Origin: Clostridia bacterium
GTDB lineage: Bacteria; Bacillota_A; Clostridia; Christensenellales; Aristaeellaceae
DNA: 14,389 bases
Direction: 5' to 3'
Assembly: GCA_017530275.1 (NCBI GenBank)
Contig: JAFXMP010000375.1
Coordinates: 1-14,389, forward strand
Within the stretch, counting starts at the first letter, position 1. Each line of letters opens with the position of its first letter. The position numbers were made by a program, and so were the translations under genes. This document shows, in pieces, positions 11,991 to 14,389 of this stretch. The notes under the pieces were generated by a model, which was not told the DNA's origin, searched no databases, and worked only from the letters and a program-made list of their open reading frames with translations.

Positions 11991-12647
11991 GTGAAGAGGC
12001 TTATTCTAATTGTTTGTGCATTATGCTTCATTTGTGTTTCTGCTTGCGCTGACCAGGCAGATGATCTTATCGCTACATTGACCGAATCTGACAAGGCCGC
12101 TGTATCAAGCGCATTATTCTTCGCCAATCTGACGCACAGAGACGGCAATCCGTATAACATCAAGATCCGCTTCAAGGATAGAACGGTTGATTTGGTCTTT
12201 TCGCAGGAAGAATTTGATAAGCTGATTGCATGGCAGAACGGGGAGTACAATCATGATGAAGAAGCTACGCTAAGTGAAAAAGATTCTTTGATAGGGGCTG
12301 TATTGTGTAATTATAAGCTGTTCACGATAACAGTAGATAAGGCCGAGATAAAAGAAAGTAAATGGAGTGGAGAAACGGAACTTATTCTTTCAATTACGAT
12401 TGACAATGGGAATGATTTCGCCTATGAAGGGAATGTTCACTTTGCGGCTATTAACGGCTGGCAAGTACATCCAATATGCTATTTTTCTATAAATGGTGGA
12501 TTGAAGGAGAAAGAGGAGATTGTACTTGAAATAACAGATATAGGCGTGCTTGAATTGGAAGATTTAGAAACAATGTCGATTTCTTTTCGGTTGAATTACG
12601 CATACTATTCCGAAGTATCTGACGTTGTTGCATTGAATTTTAGGTAA
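11991..12647 (+). CDS. predicted secreted lipoprotein, lysogenic-conversion (moron) candidate
   Basis: 218 aa. It starts with the GTG at 11991, right after TTAGGAGGAATTAGC and 11 nt past the repressor stop, so it is probably co-transcribed in lysogens. Residues 1-18 are a signal peptide (KR, then LILIVCALCFICVSA) ending in a lipobox V16-S17-A18-C19. Cleavage before Cys19 would give a lipid-anchored surface protein on the outer face of the membrane. The mature part is acidic and beta-rich (LILSITIDNGNDFAYEGNVHFAAI), resembling Ig-like surface domains only loosely. Codon use is more AT-rich than in neighbours, which suggests separate acquisition. Superinfection exclusion is one possibility; the function is unknown. 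Confidence 0.75.
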   Translation: MKRLILIVCALCFICVSACADQADDLIATLTESDKAAVSSALFFANLTHRDGNPYNIKIRFKDRTVDLVFSQEEFDKLIAWQNGEYNHDEEATLSEKDSLIGAVLCNYKLFTITVDKAEIKESKWSGETELILSITIDNGNDFAYEGNVHFAAINGWQVHPICYFSINGGLKEKEEIVLEITDIGVLELEDLETMSISFRLNYAYYSEVSDVVALNFR

Positions 12648-12652
12648 AAAAA

Positions 12653-12674
12653 CCGCCCCGGTTGCCCGGAGCGG
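12653..12674 (-). terminator. terminator-like hairpin, active for leftward transcripts
   Basis: The stem is CCGC-C-CCGG and CCGG-A-GCGG around TTGC (one mismatch). On the plus strand seven A residues (12646-12652) precede it, so on the minus strand the hairpin is followed by seven T: an intrinsic terminator for minus-strand RNA. On the plus strand no T tract follows, so it should not stop the lipoprotein mRNA efficiently. Confidence 0.6.
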
Positions 12675-12756
12675 CGCGATGCTCGCCAACGCCACATTTT
12701 TGAGGATCGCAGGCTTATTATAGCACATGCGGCCCCGTTTTTCAAGGAGGAAACGC

Positions 12757-13914
12757 ATGATTTGTCCACGATGTAACAAAGAAATTCCTGACGACGCGGC
12801 CTTGTGCTGCTATTGCGGGCGCGTTTTCCAGCGCAAGCCCGTTTCCCGCGTCCATCAGCGGGCCAACGGCACCGGCACGGCCTATAAATACGGCAAGGGA
12901 TGGATGGCAGAAGTCACAATCGGCTGGATTACCGACGAGAACGGCAAAAAGCTCCGCCGCCGCCTGCGGAAAAGCGGATTCAAGACACGCACCGACGCGC
13001 TGGCCTATACCGCGTCCCTTCTCGACAGGCAGCAGAAGAAAAAAGCGCCCCAGCTCTCCGAATACTGGAACACGTACAGCGGCGGAGAAATGGAAAAGCT
13101 GTCCGATTCCAAGCGCACGGCCTATAAAATCGCCTGGGAAAAGCTGAAATCCATATCCCTGCGGCCCATTGACAGCCTCACCGTCTCCGATCTGCGGCGT
13201 GTCGTTGGCGAAAAGGCGACCACGTACTATCCCGCCCGCGATATGAAGGTGGTGCTTTCTCACCTGTTTACCCTCGGCGCGGCAGATGGCTGGTGCTCCA
13301 AAGACCTGCCCTCATTCATCATTCTGCCAGATAAGAACGAAACGGCCCGCGAGCCGTTCACGGAGGACGAGCAGAAAGCTCTCTGGCAGGCGTATGAATC
13401 CGGCTGCAAGGACGCGGCGATCCCGCTCATTATGATCTATACGGGCATGATGACGGGAGAAATGCGCCGTCTCACCGTGGACATGATCGACTTTGAAAAT
13501 CGCCGCATCCTCGGCGTGGGCCTCAAGACGGAAGTCCGCAAGGCCGCGCCGGTTTACCTTCCCGCTGACATTCTCCCCGTGCTCCAGGAAGCCGCCGCAG
13601 GGAAGGAGGGCAGGCTGTGGGCCTGCTCTACGGACGATTTTTACATCCGCTATTACGCGGCGCTGGAAGCGGCAGGCACGCGCCGCCTCACGCCGTACTC
13701 CTGCCGCCACACCACGGCCACCGCCCTGGCGATCTCTGAAAACATCGCGCCGGAGACCGTGCGCAAGGTCATGCGCTGGTCTACCACGGCCATGCTGTCG
13801 CGCTATGCCCATCCCGACGATGCCGACGCGCTGGCCGCCGTGGACAAGCTCAAGCGCAAGGGTGATAATCAAGGGGCCATAGAGGGGGCCATAGACGAGA
13901 ACAAACAGGAATAG
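12757..13914 (+). CDS. int: tyrosine-family site-specific integrase with N-terminal zinc ribbon
   Basis: 385 aa. The start at ATG 12757 (MICPRC) is 8 nt after AAGGAGG; an in-frame start at 12727 has no ribosome-binding site. Residues 3-20 hold C3-x2-C6...C17-x2-C20, a zinc ribbon. This is followed by an AP2-like arm-binding region (GTGTAYKYGKGWMAEVTIGW), a SAM-like core-binding domain and the catalytic domain. Catalytic candidates are Lys257 (LKTEVRK), Arg317 with His318 (TPYSCRHT), Trp341 (MRWSTTAML) and nucleophile Tyr350 (SRYAH). The usual first Arg (TGxR) is Met here (TGMMTGEM). The 3' codons for QGAIEGAIDEN contain the arm repeats, and the gene lies next to the attP-like site. Confidence 0.93.
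   Translation: MICPRCNKEIPDDAALCCYCGRVFQRKPVSRVHQRANGTGTAYKYGKGWMAEVTIGWITDENGKKLRRRLRKSGFKTRTDALAYTASLLDRQQKKKAPQLSEYWNTYSGGEMEKLSDSKRTAYKIAWEKLKSISLRPIDSLTVSDLRRVVGEKATTYYPARDMKVVLSHLFTLGAADGWCSKDLPSFIILPDKNETAREPFTEDEQKALWQAYESGCKDAAIPLIMIYTGMMTGEMRRLTVDMIDFENRRILGVGLKTEVRKAAPVYLPADILPVLQEAAAGKEGRLWACSTDDFYIRYYAALEAAGTRRLTPYSCRHTTATALAISENIAPETVRKVMRWSTTAMLSRYAHPDDADALAAVDKLKRKGDNQGAIEGAIDENKQE
13873..13894. repeat. putative integrase arm sites, left pair (P arm)
   Basis: Two adjoining copies of GGGGCCATAGA / GGGGGCCATAG lie at the very end of the integrase gene. The same pair recurs at 14145-14166 on the other side of the tRNA-derived core. Short direct repeats flanking an attachment core are the known arm-type sites for tyrosine integrases with an N-terminal arm-binding domain. 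Confidence 0.75.
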
Positions 13915-14009
13915 AAGTCCACACTTCCGTTTTTGCCCGCTCCCGATCCGTCCCACATTTTGCGCCGGTCTCTGTATAAAACAACAACATATAGTGCATA
14001 AGTGCAAGA

Positions 14010-14044
14010 AAACACCCCACATCTTGTATAGACGTGGGGTGTTT
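14010..14044 (-). terminator. terminator of the tRNA-Ser fragment
   Basis: A perfect 11-bp inverted repeat AAACACCCCAC / GTGGGGTGTTT encloses a 13-nt loop. On the minus strand it lies directly after the tRNA CCA and is followed by TTTTCTT, a classic tRNA gene terminator. It was probably carried with the attachment core. On the plus strand it could also act weakly behind the integrase. Confidence 0.85.
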
Positions 14045-14103
14045 GGCGGAGAAGGAGGGATTTGAACCCTCGCTGCCCTCATCGAGCACTACTCCCTTAG
14101 CAG
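14044..14103 (-). other. 3' fragment of tRNA-Ser(GCU), putative attP core
   Basis: On the minus strand CTGCTAA (anticodon loop, GCT), GGGAG, a long variable arm, the GAGGG-TTCAAAT-CCCTC T arm, CTTCTCC, G73 and CCA form the 3' 60 nt of a serine tRNA. The bases before it (TTATC where CTCCC is needed) cannot pair with GGGAG, and no D arm or 5' acceptor is present. The fragment therefore breaks exactly at the anticodon loop, a common recombination point of tRNA-targeting integrases. Confidence 0.85.
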
Positions 14104-14144
14104 GATAATAGAATCGCCAGTATAGCGTGCTATTTCACCTGTTT

Positions 14145-14166
14145 GGGGGCCATAGAGGGGTCATAG
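14145..14166. repeat. putative integrase arm sites, right pair (P' arm)
   Basis: GGGGGCCATAG followed by GGGGTCATAG, nearly identical to the left pair at 13873-13894. Both pairs are in direct orientation, about 270 bp apart, flanking the tRNA fragment. Confidence 0.75.
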
Positions 14167-14227
14167 CCTCACTCTCAACCGCACCCGATCACACAGAGTA
14201 TACCATGAATTACAGCGGAAGAAAAGC

Positions 14228-14365
14228 ATGAAATGCAGAAAATGCCGTTTTTCATGCCAGCGCCCGTCCACCCAACAAGGGATGCGACGGCCTTTTTTGT
14301 GTCGTTTCTATAAACCGCGCACGCGCACGCGCGATAGGTGTCTCACGCCCGCTACGGATGAATGA
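14228..14365 (+). CDS. possible 45-aa basic peptide, doubtful
   Basis: An ATG at 14228 preceded by GCGGAAGAAAAGC opens MKCRKCRFSCQRPSTQQG and ends at TGA 14363-14365, giving an Arg/Cys-rich 45-aa peptide with a C-x2-C start. The ribosome-binding site is weak, the C-terminal half simply translates an alternating CG/CA repeat, and the region may be noncoding. It is reported only because nothing else occupies 14228-14389, apart from the 18-bp alternating purine-pyrimidine tract at 14316-14333 and AT-rich sequence at the edge. Confidence 0.2.
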   Translation: MKCRKCRFSCQRPSTQQGMRRPFLCRFYKPRTRTRDRCLTPATDE

Positions 14366-14389
14366 AATCAATAAAAAAAATCAAAAATC

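Larger units (their letters stand above)
13915..14227. other. attachment-site region (attP-like) with no protein gene
   Basis: This holds the integrase gene's downstream spacer (13915-14009), a strong hairpin (14010-14044), the tRNA-Ser 3' fragment (14044-14103), a spacer, the right arm pair (14145-14166) and about 60 bp of nothing recognisable. Phage sequence lies on both sides of the core, so it is read as attP. Confidence 0.7.

Noticed and set aside
13850..14089. Minus-strand frame reading GSEGSNPSFSAKHPTSIQDVGCFL
   Set aside because: This is the usual false translation of a tRNA-Ser 3' end plus its terminator.

Overview
The window reads as the early/lysogeny half of a temperate tailed phage (or a cryptic relative) of a fairly GC-rich Firmicute, probably a gut Clostridia lineage. 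The reasons are strong AGGAGG ribosome-binding sites, GTG/TTG starts, ATGA start-stop overlaps, and families typical of clostridial prophages: DUF3102, ORF6C, DUF1064, DUF551, DUF5131, a G39P-type helicase loader, ThyX and MazG. No structural genes, terminase or host housekeeping genes are visible. No species can be named from the sequence alone.

Layout. From 1 to 11462 almost everything is on the minus strand, as one tightly packed early operon read right to left. It starts at a near-perfect sigma-A promoter (TTGACA, 17 nt, TATAAT; 11524-11496). In reading order it encodes a Cro-like regulator, a second small DNA-binding protein, a HAD phosphatase, a DUF1064 nuclease-like protein, two small proteins, a 0.5-kb tRNA/noncoding island (8915-9427), ThyX, two small proteins, DUF3102, ORF6C, a MazG-like pyrophosphohydrolase, a replication initiator, a helicase loader, and then a run of small, mostly Cys-rich proteins. 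DUF5131 and a short cytosine methyltransferase are embedded in that run.

The lysogeny control region (11463-11598) holds four copies of a 13-bp palindrome around divergent promoters. Rightward from it lie a short CI-type repressor without a peptidase domain, an AT-richer predicted lipoprotein (moron candidate) and a tyrosine integrase with an N-terminal zinc ribbon.

Downstream of the integrase is a tRNA-Ser(GCU) 3' fragment (14044-14103) with a tRNA terminator. It is flanked on both sides by paired GGGGGCCATAG repeats. The 5' half of the tRNA is missing, so this junction looks like a phage attP (core plus arms) and not the integrase-side end of an integrated prophage. The source was therefore probably a free, excised or packaged phage genome.

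The most unusual signals are: a candidate replication origin inside the initiator gene (tandem 12-bp iterons, three 24-bp repeats and an AT-rich block); a 124-nt tRNA-like gene with about 48 extra bases; a 68-nt tRNA with a six-base anticodon loop; the attP architecture; and the integrase lacking its usual first catalytic arginine.
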